DNA of 64,000 nt from Desulfosarcina ovata subsp. ovata (GTDB lineage Bacteria; Desulfobacterota; Desulfobacteria; Desulfobacterales; Desulfosarcinaceae): NCBI RefSeq assembly GCF_009689005.1, contig NZ_AP021879.1, positions 7,441,501 to 7,505,500 on the forward strand, read 5' to 3'. A model generated the notes under the pieces. That model was not told the origin of the DNA, did not search any database, and worked only from the letters and a program-made list of their open reading frames with translations. The translations under genes and the position numbers were made by a program. This document shows positions 8,947 to 17,750 of the stretch, in pieces. Every line of letters starts with the position of its first letter. Position 1 is the stretch's first letter.

Positions 8947-9936
8947 TTAATTGATGATTTTTATATGTGACTGGCCGCGCAGATCCTCGAGCCAGGAGAG
9001 AAATGTCTTGTCCACCACCTCGGCGTACAGCTTTTGGTGAATCTCTTCCCGGACACTTTCCAGGGGTTTGTCTTCACTGCGTTTGACCGCTTCGACGTAA
9101 AAAAGCTGAAATCCCCGGTCCGTATCCAGAACCGATGTGGCCTGTCCGGGTTGCAGTCCGTCAAGGGCCGCCCGGATCTGAGGAGAGAAGGTATCGATTG
9201 TAAATTCGCCGATATCGCCGCCATTATCGGCGGCCGGGCCCTCGCTGTATGTCCGGGCCAGGTCGGCAAACGCCGTGCCCGCTTCGAATTGGGCGCGCAG
9301 CACGGCCATTTTCTGGCCGATGGCCGTCTTCTCATCATCCGTTGCGCCTGCCGGCATCGGCAACAGGATGTTGCGCAGGTGGTAGTGCAGCGTGCCGCCG
9401 TAGAGTTCGGGATGGTTGTCGTAATAGTTGCTGACCTCCTCATCGGTGATGACGATTTTGGATTTGACCTCATAATTGACCAGCCGGGAACGCAGAATCT
9501 GCTCCTTGATTTTCTCCCGGTACTCTTCCATGGTCATCTGGTCCGCTTCCAGGAAACCGCGTAGATCTTCGTCGGTATAGTAGTTGGCGGCCTTGATGCG
9601 TTCGATGGCATTGTCGATTTCGGCGTCGTCCACATTGATGTCGTTGCGCTTGATTTCCTGGTCGGTGAGCTTTTCATCCACCAGGCGGTTTAGCATATCC
9701 TCGCGGACCTTGTAGAGCATCTTTTGCTCCTTCTCGAGATCGAACCCCTGCTGGCGGATCCGTTGGACATAGGGAGACATGCGTGCATCGAGTTCGCTGA
9801 GCAGGATGATGTCCTCATTGACAACGGCCACGATGCGATCGAGCACTTTGGATGCGGCCGAGGCCGTGGCCAGAGCGGTAAGCATCGGCACCAGTGCCAG
9901 GATCAGGCTACCGGTATACAGAATACGTTTCAACAT
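8947..9936 (-). CDS. surA: Periplasmic chaperone / peptidyl-prolyl isomerase SurA
   Basis: SurA-type periplasmic chaperone that helps outer-membrane proteins fold. The 329-residue product has a signal peptide (MLKRILYTGSLILALVPML, cleavage near ASA), a SurA N-domain from about residue 30 (VLDRIVAVVNEDIILLSELD), and a parvulin PPIase domain at about 185-275 (LRNILLPMPA, FADLARTYSEGPAADNGGDIG). Only one parvulin domain is present, as is common outside gammaproteobacteria. The ATG at 9936 shares its A with the TGA of the preceding gene (TGATG), which argues for this start over the longer frame to 10044. The many TonB receptors in this window are plausible clients. Confidence 0.88.
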   Translation of the reverse strand: MLKRILYTGSLILALVPMLTALATASAASKVLDRIVAVVNEDIILLSELDARMSPYVQRIRQQGFDLEKEQKMLYKVREDMLNRLVDEKLTDQEIKRNDINVDDAEIDNAIERIKAANYYTDEDLRGFLEADQMTMEEYREKIKEQILRSRLVNYEVKSKIVITDEEVSNYYDNHPELYGGTLHYHLRNILLPMPAGATDDEKTAIGQKMAVLRAQFEAGTAFADLARTYSEGPAADNGGDIGEFTIDTFSPQIRAALDGLQPGQATSVLDTDRGFQLFYVEAVKRSEDKPLESVREEIHQKLYAEVVDKTFLSWLEDLRGQSHIKIIN

Positions 9937-10709
9937 CACTTTTCCTTTTCCCGGCTGCCGGAACCGGCATCGGGCGGTTGGGCCTGTTTCCACAGTTCCC
10001 AGTTGATCTTTACCCGGTAACGGGTTTTCAGCCCGTTCATCCACTGCGGCCAGGCCGCCTCAACTTTTTCTTGCCGCAGATGCGTGATGATGCGGTGCTT
10101 TAGATTGGTATCGGCCACGGTTTCATCATCCACATTGAACTGGTCCGGGTGGCTGCGGTAGTACGTCTCGATTTCCTTGGGCGTGATGGTCACCGACGGG
10201 ATCAGGTCCTGATTGACGACTTTTTCCATGAGCAGCCGCGCCGCGAGGCGTTCCCGCCACAAGGGCAGGGTGATGGCGCTTTCCAGCAGCATCTGCTCGA
10301 ATTCACCTTCCGGGTAGTCTTTTTTGATGGCGTCGATCGCTGCGGTGACCTCCTGATCGTCTAATTCCATGCCCAGTTCATCGGCCCGGCAGCGGATGGC
10401 CACCTCTTCGGTCATCTGATGCAACAGCCGCAACCGGCCGTCGTTGACCAGTTGTGGATCTGCCATGCGGTCGTCGCTGAAGGCAATCCGCGCCACGTCA
10501 AAGGCGCGTTCAAACTGGGTCAGTGTGATGCGTTGCCCATTGGCCTGGATCAATACTGCCGCAGATGTCGGGCTTTCCGATTCGGTGCATCCGGCCAGAA
10601 AAACGATCAGTAGGAACCATACCGCCAGACCGGCCTGCGTGGCGCTTTGCTCCGATGTTTGGCGCCACTGTTGATAACGTACTGCAACCTTTCTAAATAT
10701 TATTTTCAT
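9936..10709 (-). CDS. SurA-like N-terminal-domain lipoprotein
   Basis: A 257-residue predicted lipoprotein: a hydrophobic stretch (GLAVWFLLIVFLAGC) gives a lipobox LAGC with the cysteine near residue 41. The mature part has a SurA/PrsA N-domain-like helical region (ITLTQFERAFDVARIAF, then LHQMTEEVAIRCRADELGMELDDQEVTAAI) and no parvulin catalytic domain that I can see. It is translationally coupled to surA downstream and begins 6 bp after mfd. The role is probably as a periplasmic chaperone working with SurA; this is inference from fold and context. The ATG at 10709 has a weak ribosome site, so the start could be internal. Confidence 0.75.
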   Translation of the reverse strand: MKIIFRKVAVRYQQWRQTSEQSATQAGLAVWFLLIVFLAGCTESESPTSAAVLIQANGQRITLTQFERAFDVARIAFSDDRMADPQLVNDGRLRLLHQMTEEVAIRCRADELGMELDDQEVTAAIDAIKKDYPEGEFEQMLLESAITLPLWRERLAARLLMEKVVNQDLIPSVTITPKEIETYYRSHPDQFNVDDETVADTNLKHRIITHLRQEKVEAAWPQWMNGLKTRYRVKINWELWKQAQPPDAGSGSREKEK

Positions 10710-10715
10710 AAAGGT

Positions 10716-13700
10716 TCAGAAATTAACATGTTGCGCCAATTCGATCAAGATGTTTTTCACCTGGGCCAGCATGACCCGGGGCGCGCCTTTGGTCAGGCTG
10801 GCCTTGAACTGATGGTCCGGGGTGAACTGATAGAGGTCCTGGCCGTCGGTGATCATCTGGACGATTCCCAGGGGGCGGCGTTGATGAATTTCGCTGAAGG
10901 CCAGAACCAGCTGCTGACCGAACAGGTCCAACCGTTTGACGCCGGCGCGGACCGACAGTACCCGGAGCATGATTTTGAGCAGCAGGTTTTCCGTTTCTTC
11001 GGGCATGGGGCCGAAACGGTCGATCAACTCGGCTTTCATGGCCGCGATCTCCTTGAGATCGGCCAGCTTGGCCAGACGACGGTAGATGGAGAGGCGCTGG
11101 TCGATGTCGGCCACGTAGTCCTCGGCCACATAAGCGGACATGGGCAGGTTGATCTCCGGTTCGAGACCCTCGGTGATGGGCTCGCCCTTCATTTGGGCCA
11201 CGGCCTCTTCCATGAGCTTGAGGAACATGTCGTACCCCACGGCCGCGATATGGCCCGACTGGGAGGCACCCAGGATGGCGCCGCCGCCGCGGATCTTGAG
11301 ATCGTTCATGGCGATCTGAAAACCCGATCCCAGGTCGCTGTGCTCCATGAGCACCTTGAGACGCTTCTGGGCGTCCTTGCCCAGGCGGCTCTCCTCGGGA
11401 ATGAACAGGTAGGCGTAGGCCTGCTCGTCGGAGCGGCCCACCCGGCCGCGCAGCTGATAGATCTGGGACAGACCGAACCGGTCCGCCCGGTTGACCAGGA
11501 TGGTATTGGCCGTGGCCACGTCGATGCCCGATTCGATAATCGTGGTGCAGACCAGCATATCCACCTCGCGGGCCATGAACCGCATCATCACCGTTTCCAG
11601 TTCATTTTCGGCCATCTGACCATGGGCCACGGCCAGGCGCACTTCGGGGACCATCTGCTTGAGGCGTCCGGCCATGCGTTCGATGGAGCCCACATTGTTG
11701 TGCACGAAAAAAATCTGACCGCCTCTGGCCAGCTCGCTGCGAATCGCCTCGGTGACCACGGTGTCGTCGAATTCGCACACATAGGTGATGATCGCCCGGC
11801 GCTGTTCGGGCGGAGTGGAGATGACACTGATGTCGCGGATGCCCATCATGGACAGATGCAGGGTGCGCGGAATCGGCGTGGCCGTAAGGGCCAAAACATC
11901 CACGGTGGCGCGCAGTTTCTTGAGCTTCTCCTTGTGCCGTACGCCGAAGCGCTGTTCCTCGTCAATGATGAACAGGCCCAGGTCGGCAAAGCTGACGTCC
12001 TTCTGCAGCAGGCGGTGGGTGCCGATGGCAATGTCCACGGTCCCTTTTTTAATCTCCTCCACGATCTGGCGCTGCTCACCCCGGGAACGGAAGCGGCTCA
12101 GACAGGCCACCTTCACCGGGTAGGCGTCGAATCGCCTTTCGAAGGTGGCAAAATGCTGTTCGGCCAGGACCGTGGTGGGCACCAGCATGGCCACCTGCTT
12201 GGCCTCGCTGACCGCCAGGAACGAGGCCCTGAGGGCCACCTCGGTTTTTCCGTAGCCCACGTCACCGCACACCAGGCGATCCATGGGATTGGGGCTGCGC
12301 ATGTCGGCCAGCACATCCTCAATGGCGTGCAGCTGGTCGGGGGTCTCCTCAAAGGGAAAGTCCGCCTCGAAGTCGACAAAGTGGCTGTCGGTCGCGCCGT
12401 AGTGGTGGCCCTCGTTGATCTTGCGCTGAGCATAGATCTTGAGCAGTTCGCCGGCGATTTTTTCGGCCGACTGGCGCACCTTTTCCTTGGCGCGTTCCCA
12501 GGACCGGCCGCCCATCTTGTCCAGGGCCGGCATCATTCCCTCGACGCCCATGTAGGTCTGGATCAGTCCCATGCGATCCACGGGCAGGTAGAGCCGGTCA
12601 TCGTCACGGTAGACGATCAGCAGGAAATCGTTGACCGTGCCTTCCAGGTTCAATTTGACCAGGCCTTCGTAGCGGCCGATGCCGTGTTCGTCGTGAACCA
12701 CCAGATCGCCCTGCTTGAGATCGGAAAAGGAGAGCAGTTCGGTGTGTACGCTTTTGCGGCTGCGGGTGGCCCGTTTGGTTCGCGGACCGAAAATTTCGGC
12801 TTCGGTGAGTACGGCCAGACCCTCATCCGGCCAGACGAATCCGGCGCTCAGCCGCCCGCGGCAGATCGTCACCCGTCCGGGTTTCAAGGATGGCCCGAAG
12901 GATGGCTCGATGTTGGCGGTCGTTTTGTGGGGGGCCAGGATAGACGCCAGACGACTGGCCTGGCGTTCGGTTTCACAGACCATGACCATCCGGTGGCCGG
13001 CTTCGCCCTGGGTGGCGATCCATTGGATCAGCGGTGCGGCCGGTTGCTCGCTTTTGCGGGCCGTCTGCATGGCCAGCATCAGATCACTGTTATCGACCAT
13101 GCCGACCGCACTGACCGGGCGGTCCGCTTTCCCGCTGACTGCGATGGGGGCCAGGAACACGGCCTCCGAACGGTCAAGCCGGCTGCTGATTTCCGCCCAG
13201 TTTAAGAACAGGGCATCGACCTCGACACACAACCGTGCGTCGGCCTTGGCCTTGTTGACGTTGACCTGGGCCGCCTCGAGACTTTTTTCCGCCGCCTGGG
13301 CCAGTTCCATGGGATCTTCGGCAATCACCAGCGTGTTTTTGGAAAGATAGTCGAAGAGGGTATCCATACGTGCATAGATCAGCGGCGTGAGGCTTTCGAT
13401 GCCGGGAAAGACCCCCTGGTCGCGGATGCGCTGGACGATGTCACGGGCCGTGGTGCGCGGCAGCTCCTGCTCGATGGCCCGCGCGCGGAAGCGGTTGACG
13501 ATTTCGTCCAGGCGGTCCTTTTCCAGAGTCACCTCCCGGGCCGGCAGGATCACCGCTTCACCGATGTGATCCTGGCTGCGCTGGGTGGCCGGAGAGAAGA
13601 AGCGGATGCTTTCGGCAAAGTCTCCGAACAGTTCGATGCGCAGCGGGCGATCGTACAGGGGCGAGAAGATGTCGATGATGCCTCCCCGTACGCAAAAGTC

Positions 13701-14219
13701 ACCCGGTTCCTCCACCACCACGCTGCGGGTGTAGCCGCCGGCGACCAGTTTGGCCACCAGGCGATCGGGCTCGATCTCCTCTTCGGCAATGAGCAGTTCG
13801 GCCGATCCGGCCAGCACGCTGCGGGGTATCAGACGCTGGCGCAGGGCCGCTTGTGTGGTCACGGTCACCCGGGGATCGGTGTCGGCGATCATGCCGTAGA
13901 GCACCCGGATCCGGCGGGCGGCGGTTTCGTTGTGGTAGGACATAAATTTGAACGGGGAGAGGTTGTAGGCGGGTAGGAAGGCCGTCTTCGGCGCCGCCTC
14001 GCCGCTGAAAAATTCGATCTCCGCCTGGCGCTGTTCGGCGGCTTTGGATGACGCGGTCACCAGGAGGACCGGTATGCCCATCGCCTGCCGGACCGTTGCG
14101 GCCAGAAAGGCGGCGGCGCTGCCCGAGATTCCGGTGACCATCAACGGGCCGCGGCGGGTGGCGATGGTGCGGACAAGGTCACGCAATGCAGTTTTTTCTT
14201 GATTTTGGTCCCTAAACAC
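10716..14219 (-). CDS. mfd: Transcription-repair coupling factor Mfd
   Basis: Mfd, the SF2 translocase that removes stalled RNA polymerase and recruits UvrA. About 1167 residues, normal length. The UvrB-like N-terminal part (PAYNLSPFKFMSYH, TRSVVVEEPGDFCVRGGIIDIFSP) is followed by the RNA-polymerase-interaction domain (LKQGDLVVHDEHGIGRYEGLV), the helicase with Walker A CGDVGYGKTE and box DEEQRFG, the RecG-like TRG motif (QLRGRVGRS), and the C-terminal D7 domain. The open frame reaches 14345, but that part is antisense to the tRNA. I therefore start at the GTG at 14217-14219, which has AAGGA nine bases upstream. The first few residues are uncertain. Confidence 0.93.
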   Translation of the reverse strand: MFRDQNQEKTALRDLVRTIATRRGPLMVTGISGSAAAFLAATVRQAMGIPVLLVTASSKAAEQRQAEIEFFSGEAAPKTAFLPAYNLSPFKFMSYHNETAARRIRVLYGMIADTDPRVTVTTQAALRQRLIPRSVLAGSAELLIAEEEIEPDRLVAKLVAGGYTRSVVVEEPGDFCVRGGIIDIFSPLYDRPLRIELFGDFAESIRFFSPATQRSQDHIGEAVILPAREVTLEKDRLDEIVNRFRARAIEQELPRTTARDIVQRIRDQGVFPGIESLTPLIYARMDTLFDYLSKNTLVIAEDPMELAQAAEKSLEAAQVNVNKAKADARLCVEVDALFLNWAEISSRLDRSEAVFLAPIAVSGKADRPVSAVGMVDNSDLMLAMQTARKSEQPAAPLIQWIATQGEAGHRMVMVCETERQASRLASILAPHKTTANIEPSFGPSLKPGRVTICRGRLSAGFVWPDEGLAVLTEAEIFGPRTKRATRSRKSVHTELLSFSDLKQGDLVVHDEHGIGRYEGLVKLNLEGTVNDFLLIVYRDDDRLYLPVDRMGLIQTYMGVEGMMPALDKMGGRSWERAKEKVRQSAEKIAGELLKIYAQRKINEGHHYGATDSHFVDFEADFPFEETPDQLHAIEDVLADMRSPNPMDRLVCGDVGYGKTEVALRASFLAVSEAKQVAMLVPTTVLAEQHFATFERRFDAYPVKVACLSRFRSRGEQRQIVEEIKKGTVDIAIGTHRLLQKDVSFADLGLFIIDEEQRFGVRHKEKLKKLRATVDVLALTATPIPRTLHLSMMGIRDISVISTPPEQRRAIITYVCEFDDTVVTEAIRSELARGGQIFFVHNNVGSIERMAGRLKQMVPEVRLAVAHGQMAENELETVMMRFMAREVDMLVCTTIIESGIDVATANTILVNRADRFGLSQIYQLRGRVGRSDEQAYAYLFIPEESRLGKDAQKRLKVLMEHSDLGSGFQIAMNDLKIRGGGAILGASQSGHIAAVGYDMFLKLMEEAVAQMKGEPITEGLEPEINLPMSAYVAEDYVADIDQRLSIYRRLAKLADLKEIAAMKAELIDRFGPMPEETENLLLKIMLRVLSVRAGVKRLDLFGQQLVLAFSEIHQRRPLGIVQMITDGQDLYQFTPDHQFKASLTKGAPRVMLAQVKNILIELAQHVNF

Positions 14220-14242
14220 TATACTTGATCCTTCTATTTTTT

Positions 14243-14318
14243 GCCACCGTAGCTCAGCTGGTAGAGCAGCTGATTCGTAATCAGCAGGCCCGCGGTTCGA
14301 GTCCGCGCGGTGGCTCCA
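14243..14318 (+). tRNA. tRNA-Thr (anticodon CGT)
   Basis: A complete cloverleaf can be drawn. The acceptor GCCACCG pairs with CGGTGGC, the D arm is GCTC...GAGC, the anticodon stem GCTGA/TCAGC encloses loop TTCGTAA with anticodon CGT, and the T stem CGCGG/CCGCG encloses TTCGAGT. The CCA end is encoded at 14316-14318. CGT reads the threonine codon ACG. It is transcribed divergently from mfd, with only 23 bp between the mfd start and the tRNA, and a terminator follows. Confidence 0.96.
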
Positions 14319-14328
14319 TGGCCTGTTT

Positions 14329-14368
14329 CGGGTTCCCCCCATCAACCTTGCGGGAGCCCGTTTTTTTT
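14329..14368 (+). terminator. Rho-independent terminator after tRNA-Thr
   Basis: A nine-base-pair stem, CGGGTTCCC at 14329-14337 with GGGAGCCCG at 14352-14360 (one G-U wobble), is followed by eight T residues. It lies 10 bp after the tRNA CCA end. Confidence 0.85.
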
Positions 14369-14564
14369 ATCTCCGGTGCCGGTGGGTTCCGGCGCGGCGG
14401 ATATCCGTCAACGGGCCGCCTTTTTAGCGCAACCCGCATCGCTTTTGCAACCGCCGTTTGCGATCGGCGGCGATTCCCGCCCCCTTTGGTGCCGGATACA
14501 CGAGGCTCAAACGACCAATCGGTCACCCCGGCATGGTGGCCACCCCAAAGAGGAGACCTTTTTT

Positions 14565-16424
14565 ATGCAGCTTTCCCCCCAGCAGCAAGCCGCTGTGCAG
14601 CATACCGGTTCGCCGGCCCTTGTCGTTGCCGGTGCCGGATCCGGAAAAACCCGCACCCTGACTGCCAAGTTCGCCCATCTGGTGGCCGAGGGCATGCCCC
14701 CGGAACGGATCATGGCGATTACCTTCACCAACAAGGCGGCCGACGAAATGAAAGGCCGGTTGTTGCGCATGACCGGCCTGAGCCTGGCCCGTTTTCCCTG
14801 GGTGCGGACCTATCACTCCGCCTGCCTGCAGATTCTCAAAAAGCACTGCCAGCTGTTGGGGTATCACACGCCCCTGCAGATTTTTACGGCCTATCATCAG
14901 CAGAAGACGGTCAAGGAAATTCTGCTGGGGCTCAATTTTGACAAAAAGCATGCCATGGGCGTCCTCGGCCAGATTTCCAACGCCAAGAACAGCGGCCATC
15001 CGGGCGCCTATTTCGACCAGCATCCCCGGCAGGGCAACATCCGTCTGATCGACATCTACGACCGCTACGAGGCCACTCTCAAAGCGGCCAACGCGGTCGA
15101 TTTCGACAACATCCTGCTTCTGACCCGCAACCTGTTGCGGGATCATGCGGATATCCGCCAGCGCTACCAGGACTGGTTCCAGTACATCCTGTGCGACGAG
15201 TACCAGGATACCAACGATCTTAACGAAGAGATCACCGCCCTGCTGCTCAAGGACGGCAACCTCTTTGCCGTGGGGGACGACTGGCAGTCCATTTACTCGT
15301 TTCGCATGAGCAATGTGGGCCATTTTCTGTCGTTCCAAAAAAAGTACAAAGGCTCACGGATTTTCCGTCTGGAACAGAACTACCGCAGCGCCGATGAAAT
15401 CGTTCAACTGGGCAACCACGTCATCGGCCACAACGAAAACCGCATGGACAAGGCCTGCTTTTCGGACAAGCAGGGCGGCGTGGTGGAGACCCACGAGTTC
15501 GTCACCGATCAGGAGGAGGCCTTTTGGGTGGTCGATAAGGTCCGCAGTCTGGTCCGGATGAAGGTTCCCCTGGATAAGATGGCGGTGCTGTACCGGACCA
15601 AGTTCTGTTCGCTGCCTTTCGAACAGGCTTTCCGGCGGGCCGACATTCCCTATCACATGATGGGTGGCAAGGGCTTTTTCGAGCGCATGGAGATCCTGGA
15701 CCTGAACTGTTATATCACTGCCGCGGTGTTTGATAAAGACGACACCGCCTTCGAGCGTATCGTCAACACCCCCAAACGGGGGATCGGGCCGGGAACGCTG
15801 AAGAAGATCGCCGGGATGCGCGGTGACGGGATGAGCCTCCAGGACGCCGCCCGCAAGGCGGTGGCCGAACGGGTGCTTTCGCCGAAATTGTACAAGGCCC
15901 TGAGCGAGCTGTTGGACCTTCTGGACGAAATCCGGGATCTGAAACCCGATGAAGCCATCAAACGGGCCCTCACCCGCAGCGGCTATATGGATTACCTGGA
16001 AAACTATACCCGCTCCCACGCCATGGACCTGACCACCCGCCAGGAAAATATCGAGCAGCTGATCCACGCCGCCGCCCAGAAGGAGACCATCGCCGAGTAC
16101 CTGGAGGAGGCGGCGCTGGTGCGCGAGGACAAGGAGGAGGATGAGGAGGAGCAAACCGGCGGAATCAACCTCTCCACGGTTCACGCGGCCAAGGGGCTGG
16201 AATTTCATACGGTCTTCGTTGTCGGCTGTGAGGAACAGCTCTTTCCCCACTGGCGTTCCATGGACCGGGCCGAGGACCTGGAAGAGGAACGGCGGCTCAT
16301 GTACGTGGCGGTGACCCGCGCGGAACGTTGCCTGTTCATCACGTCGGCCAATTTCCGCAAGGGCCAGTTCAATCCGCGCAGCCGCTTCCTGGAAGAGATC
16401 GATGCCGTCCTGGGGGATCGCTGA
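14565..16424 (+). CDS. UvrD/Rep-family ATP-dependent DNA helicase
   Basis: Superfamily 1A 3'-5' DNA helicase, 619 residues. The Q motif LSPQQQAAV is at the N-terminus, Walker A VVAGAGSGKTRTL at about 25, motif Ia ITFTNKAADEMK, motif II LCDEYQDTN near 210, motif III VGDDWQSIYSFR, motif IV FRLEQNYRS, motif V STVHAAKGLEF near 535, and motif VI YVAVTRAER near 590. These are all intact, so it should be active. A ribosome site AAAGAGGAG precedes the ATG at 14565; the longer frame upstream overlaps the tRNA terminator and is not used. It is closer to Rep/PcrA than to RecB. It stands alone, without an obvious operon partner. Confidence 0.92.
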   Translation: MQLSPQQQAAVQHTGSPALVVAGAGSGKTRTLTAKFAHLVAEGMPPERIMAITFTNKAADEMKGRLLRMTGLSLARFPWVRTYHSACLQILKKHCQLLGYHTPLQIFTAYHQQKTVKEILLGLNFDKKHAMGVLGQISNAKNSGHPGAYFDQHPRQGNIRLIDIYDRYEATLKAANAVDFDNILLLTRNLLRDHADIRQRYQDWFQYILCDEYQDTNDLNEEITALLLKDGNLFAVGDDWQSIYSFRMSNVGHFLSFQKKYKGSRIFRLEQNYRSADEIVQLGNHVIGHNENRMDKACFSDKQGGVVETHEFVTDQEEAFWVVDKVRSLVRMKVPLDKMAVLYRTKFCSLPFEQAFRRADIPYHMMGGKGFFERMEILDLNCYITAAVFDKDDTAFERIVNTPKRGIGPGTLKKIAGMRGDGMSLQDAARKAVAERVLSPKLYKALSELLDLLDEIRDLKPDEAIKRALTRSGYMDYLENYTRSHAMDLTTRQENIEQLIHAAAQKETIAEYLEEAALVREDKEEDEEEQTGGINLSTVHAAKGLEFHTVFVVGCEEQLFPHWRSMDRAEDLEEERRLMYVAVTRAERCLFITSANFRKGQFNPRSRFLEEIDAVLGDR

Positions 16425-16433
16425 TTGAAATGC

Positions 16434-16609
16434 GGCAGCGCCCCGCAGGGTGATCGCATTTAGAGCCCGGATTAGAAAAATCTGGTCGCAGGCATGGCCA
16501 GCTCCTGCAGAAAACGGTGTAGAACCAAACGATTGGCACGCGTAGGAGCGGGCCATGCCCGCGAAAAAACAAAAATCAATCCAAATGCGATCGCCCTGCA
16601 GCGCCCCGC
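16434..16609. repeat. REP-like nested palindrome
   Basis: Two nested inverted repeats fill most of the 321-bp gap after the helicase gene. The outer arms GCAGGGTGATCGCATTT (16445-16461) and its near-perfect complement at 16583-16599 differ at one base. The inner arms GCAGGCATGGCCAGCTCCTG (16488-16507) and GTAGGAGCGGGCCATGCCCG (16542-16561) are also complementary with mismatches. The inner arm resembles classical REP sequences (GTAGGAGCGGGC...GCCCGCGA). It may act as a transcript end or a dispersed mobile repeat; no gene is present. Confidence 0.7.
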
Positions 16610-16617
16610 TTATGCGC

Positions 16618-16645
16618 TTGACAGGATCCGGTCTTTCCGTATATT
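16618..16645 (+). promoter_or_regulatory. Sigma-70-type promoter of the small operon
   Basis: TTGACA at 16618-16623 and TATATT at 16640-16645 with 16-bp spacing are close to the sigma-70 consensus. The position, about 100 bp before the 110-residue gene at 16746, suggests it drives the three-gene run ending in the IHF-like gene, with a leader of about 95 nt. Confidence 0.6.
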
Positions 16646-16745
16646 TTTATAGCCGTATGATTTTATTGAACAAAGCTTTCGTTTTGGATGGGTCAACGAC
16701 ACCGGGGCAGATTTGCCCGGTTCAGGGGCACGGAATCGGCATCCC

Positions 16746-17078
16746 ATGAACTGTATCGATGCGGTAGAAGGTACGGCAAAATCAGTACTGACACAATTTG
16801 TGGATCTGTCCGCCGAGTACCGGATGGATGTCAGTGAGTATATCCGCAATGCGAAGATGGTGATCGACGGGGCGGTGCTGTTCTTGAAAAGCAACCCCGA
16901 ACTCAATCACTCACCGGATTTGCTTCGGGATGTCCTGTACGATCATGCAAAGGCGCAGTGGCTGTTGCGTCTGGAGAAGGCCGCCGAGTCGGATCCGGCG
17001 GCGGCCGCCAGCCCGGATATGGAGTATCACGCATACTGTTACGACCATGTGTATGCTCGGGGCGAGTACCCCCGCTGA
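16746..17078 (+). CDS. Small soluble protein of unknown function
   Basis: A 110-residue, mostly helical, acidic protein that I do not recognise. It has no signal peptide, no membrane helix and only two or three cysteines, without a metal motif. It is the first gene after the promoter at 16618 and is followed, with 59 bp spacing, by a 48-residue gene and then an IHF-alpha-like gene on the same strand. This suggests a shared transcript and perhaps a link to DNA organisation, which is inference only. The start ATG is the first in frame after the leader; the coding frame extends upstream without another good start. Confidence 0.6.
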   Translation: MNCIDAVEGTAKSVLTQFVDLSAEYRMDVSEYIRNAKMVIDGAVLFLKSNPELNHSPDLLRDVLYDHAKAQWLLRLEKAAESDPAAAASPDMEYHAYCYDHVYARGEYPR

Positions 17079-17137
17079 ACGGGCGTCGGAATGCCGCAGT
17101 GAAACCGATTTCGCACAACCCTAAAGGAGCGGTGAGA

Positions 17138-17284
17138 ATGGCTGAAAATGATGAAGACGCGCTGAAAATGGAAATCGACGAGATCATGGACCGGGTAAAA
17201 ACAATCATGGACAACGTCGCCAAGGTCATGCCCCAGGACGAAGAGGGAACCGGGCGGACGAATGAAAACCGATCGGGCGCATAA
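17138..17284 (+). CDS. Very small acidic protein of unknown function
   Basis: A 48-residue highly acidic peptide (MAENDEDALKMEIDEIMDRV...) with one amphipathic helix in its first 30 residues. An AAAGGAGCGGTGAGA ribosome site precedes the ATG at 17138, which supports translation. It lies between the 110-residue unknown gene and the IHF-like gene, 36 bp before the latter. I do not recognise a family. It could be a small partner of one of its neighbours. Confidence 0.6.
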   Translation: MAENDEDALKMEIDEIMDRVKTIMDNVAKVMPQDEEGTGRTNENRSGA

Positions 17285-17320
17285 CCGCCAAGAGCGCAAC
17301 TCATCCATTCAGGAGGTGCA

Positions 17321-17602
17321 ATGGCTTTGACCAAGAACGATATCGTCGCGAAGGTGAATGACCTGGGTTTTACCAAAAAAAAATCCATCGAAACCGTTGA
17401 GTCTTTGCTCGAGATCATCAAGTCGACGCTCGAAAACGGAGATGATGTACTGGTATCGGGTTTTGGAAAGTTCTGCGTAAAAGCGAAAAAAAAACGCCGT
17501 GGCAGGAATCCGGCCACCGGTTCCGACCTGATCCTGCGCGAGCGCAGGGTGGTCACCTTCAAATGCTCGGGGAAACTGCGCAACAAGATCAACAGCGGTT
17601 GA
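17321..17602 (+). CDS. ihfA: Integration host factor alpha-like DNA-bending protein
   Basis: A 93-residue member of the HU/IHF family. Features are the MALTKNDIVAKV start common in IhfA, a dimerisation helix pair, SGFGKFCVKAKKKRRGRNPATG with the minor-groove beta arm carrying the conserved proline, and RERRVVTFKCSGKLRNKIN at the end. The MALTK start and RRVVTF are more like IHF alpha than HU. A ribosome site (CAGGAGGTGCA) stands just before the ATG. It should bend DNA as a nucleoid protein with a beta subunit encoded elsewhere. The last gene of a likely three-gene transcript. Confidence 0.87.
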   Translation: MALTKNDIVAKVNDLGFTKKKSIETVESLLEIIKSTLENGDDVLVSGFGKFCVKAKKKRRGRNPATGSDLILRERRVVTFKCSGKLRNKINSG

Positions 17603-17750
17603 ATCAATCCGCTTGCCGGCACCTCCTCTTTCCCTCAGCGGTTCACTTTTCCACATGATGTGGAATTGCCCTTTCGGGCGGCCACGCCCGTAATGCCCCG
17701 AGAATGAAAATTGTTCGTTTGTTCCTGCTTTGTCACCGTCAGACAGGCGG

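Noticed and set aside
10647..13205. Long plus-strand frame (852 codons) opposite mfd
   Set aside because: It is antisense to the clearly real mfd gene, has histidine- and glycine-rich composition typical of a mirrored GC-rich gene, and shows no motif.
14220..14345. N-terminal extension of Mfd
   Set aside because: It would be translated from antisense tRNA sequence. The GTG at 14219 has a good ribosome site.
14310..14564. N-terminal extension of the UvrD/Rep helicase
   Set aside because: It covers the tRNA end and its terminator; the ATG at 14565 has a strong ribosome site and matches the family start.
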